A stretch of DNA of 64,000 nucleotides from Pseudosporangium ferrugineum. GTDB taxonomy: Bacteria > Actinomycetota > Actinomycetes > Mycobacteriales > Micromonosporaceae. Below the pieces are notes generated by a model. It ran no database searches. It was not told the origin of the DNA and saw only the letters and a list, made by a program, of their open reading frames with translations. The translations under genes were made by a program, and so were the position numbers. Each line of letters begins with the position of its first letter. The first letter of the stretch is position 1. Shown here piece after piece: positions 63,330 to 64,000 of this stretch. Location: assembly GCF_003002065.1 (NCBI RefSeq), contig NZ_PVZG01000013.1, positions 186,001 to 250,000 on the forward strand, given 5' to 3'.

Positions 63330-64000
63330 TCAGGACGTGCAGCTCAGCACGCCGGCCCGCTCCTTGGTCCGGAGCACGTGCCGGGCGGCGTCGGTCAGGC
63401 GGGTGTCGAACGACGGCGACCGGCGCGCCTCGGCGACCAGCGCGGCGGCCATCGGCGCGGCGTCCTGCGGCCGGATCGTCAGCACCAGGTCGCCGCCCGC
63501 CGCCACGAAGCGCACCGCCCGCTCGCCGACCGGCACGAACGCGGCCGCGTCCGCCGCGCCCAGGTCGTCCGACATGATCAGGCCGGAGTAGCCGAGCCGT
63601 TCGCGCAGCAGCCCGGTCACGATCGGCCTGGAGAAGGCCGCGATCGTGGAGCGGTCCAGGCGGGGGTACCGCGCCGACGACATCATCACTCCGGCGGATC
63701 CGGCCTTCATCCCGGCCACGAACGGTTGCAGGTACGGATCGTCGGCGGTGGTCCGGGCGTCGGTCACGTCGCGGGAGACGTCGGTGTTGGCGCGTACGCG
63801 TCCGAGCCCCGGAAAGTGCTTGAGGATCGTCAGCACGCCCTCGCCCTGCGACGCCGCGACCACGGTCCCGACGTCCGCGGCGACCGCGCCGGGCTCGGAG
63901 CCGTACTGGCGGTGGAAGGCGCCGATCGGCGGGTTGGCCTCGGCGATGTCCACCGGGACGGTGTCGGCCACCGGCGCGAGGTTGACGGTGACCCCGATGT
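63330..64000 (-). CDS. GH3-family beta-N-acetylhexosaminidase (3' part)
   Basis: The gene runs off the right edge; about 223 C-terminal residues are visible. VNLAPVADTVPVD, LTILKHFPGLGRV and NTDVSRDV, MMSSARYPRLD, and the nucleophile region SGLIMSDDLGAAD are typical of NagZ-type GH3 enzymes. The usual KHFPGHG is KHFPGLG here, as in many actinomycete homologues. It probably trims GlcNAc from muropeptides or chitooligosaccharides. The N-terminus (signal or lipobox) cannot be seen. Confidence 0.88.
   Translation of the reverse strand, partial: IGVTVNLAPVADTVPVDIAEANPPIGAFHRQYGSEPGAVAADVGTVVAASQGEGVLTILKHFPGLGRVRANTDVSRDVTDARTTADDPYLQPFVAGMKAGSAGVMMSSARYPRLDRSTIAAFSRPIVTGLLRERLGYSGLIMSDDLGAADAAAFVPVGERAVRFVAAGGDLVLTIRPQDAAPMAAALVAEARRSPSFDTRLTDAARHVLRTKERAGVLSCTS

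Overview
The window is very GC-rich and gene-dense, with strong G/C bias at third codon positions. It carries an Lsr2 nucleoid protein, actinobacterial secreted glycosidases with CBM2 and CBM5/12 modules, an NgcEFG-type sugar transporter, many GTG starts and many apparently leaderless starts. This points to a soil actinomycete. A Micromonosporaceae member (Actinoplanes or Micromonospora relative) is my best guess, inferred from gene content and style only. No insertion sequence, integrase, prophage, CRISPR array or large biosynthetic cluster is visible, so this reads as ordinary chromosome with metabolic and regulatory islands.

Layout. 0-6.3 kb: start of a probable AlkA-type glycosylase, a MocR-type regulator and an EamA permease whose divergent start codons overlap, a membrane GAF-PAS-GGDEF-EAL protein, and a small methyltransferase. 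6.3-11.3 kb: a complete 5-oxoprolinase operon (NRAMP-like permease, PxpA, DUF1445 protein, PxpB, PxpC) followed by a GntR/FCD regulator, with a perfect inverted repeat upstream. 11.3-13.8 kb: two SDR-fold genes, a 38-bp repeat array copied from the end of one of them, and lsr2. 14-17.7 kb: a GH12-CBM2 endoglucanase behind a CebR-type operator, a ChoD-like GMC oxidoreductase and an ankyrin protein. 17.7-21.8 kb: a GAF-LuxR regulator, two tail-to-tail LacI paralogues and a medium-chain dehydrogenase.

21.8-29 kb is an amino-sugar uptake island. A BadF-type kinase lies divergent from an RpiR regulator, a SIS-domain protein, NgcE, NgcF and NgcG, and a secreted GH16 enzyme with a chitin-type CBM5/12. 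29-35.3 kb: an acyl-CoA ligase that shares an 18-bp palindrome with the GAF-LuxR gene, a CDP-alcohol phosphatidyltransferase, and a TRAP-TAXI transporter. 35.4-38.6 kb: a TetR regulator divergent from a TetX-like flavin monooxygenase, a small beta-rich protein and a secreted SMP-30-like propeller. 38.6-39.4 kb: a tiny transcription unit with a 24-codon ORF, then five tRNA genes, some of them unusual.

39.4-46.5 kb: an SDR, a fatty-acid desaturase facing a DesK/DesR-like pair across a 24-bp perfect palindrome, a BNR-repeat secreted protein and a PAS-GGDEF protein. 46.5-54 kb: a stand-alone LigD-type polymerase, a very large secreted subtilisin with a convergent HTH regulator, and a Pro-rich/zinc-ribbon protein next to short tandem repeats. 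54-64 kb: small uncharacterised genes, an MMPL exporter, a DUF1905/YdeI protein, two lipoproteins, an animal-type haem peroxidase, a TPR-GGDEF protein, and the 3' part of a GH3 hexosaminidase.

Recurring themes are extracellular polysaccharide use, three c-di-GMP proteins, one-component regulators paired with palindromes, leaderless transcripts, and short intergenic tandem repeats of 17-38 bp.
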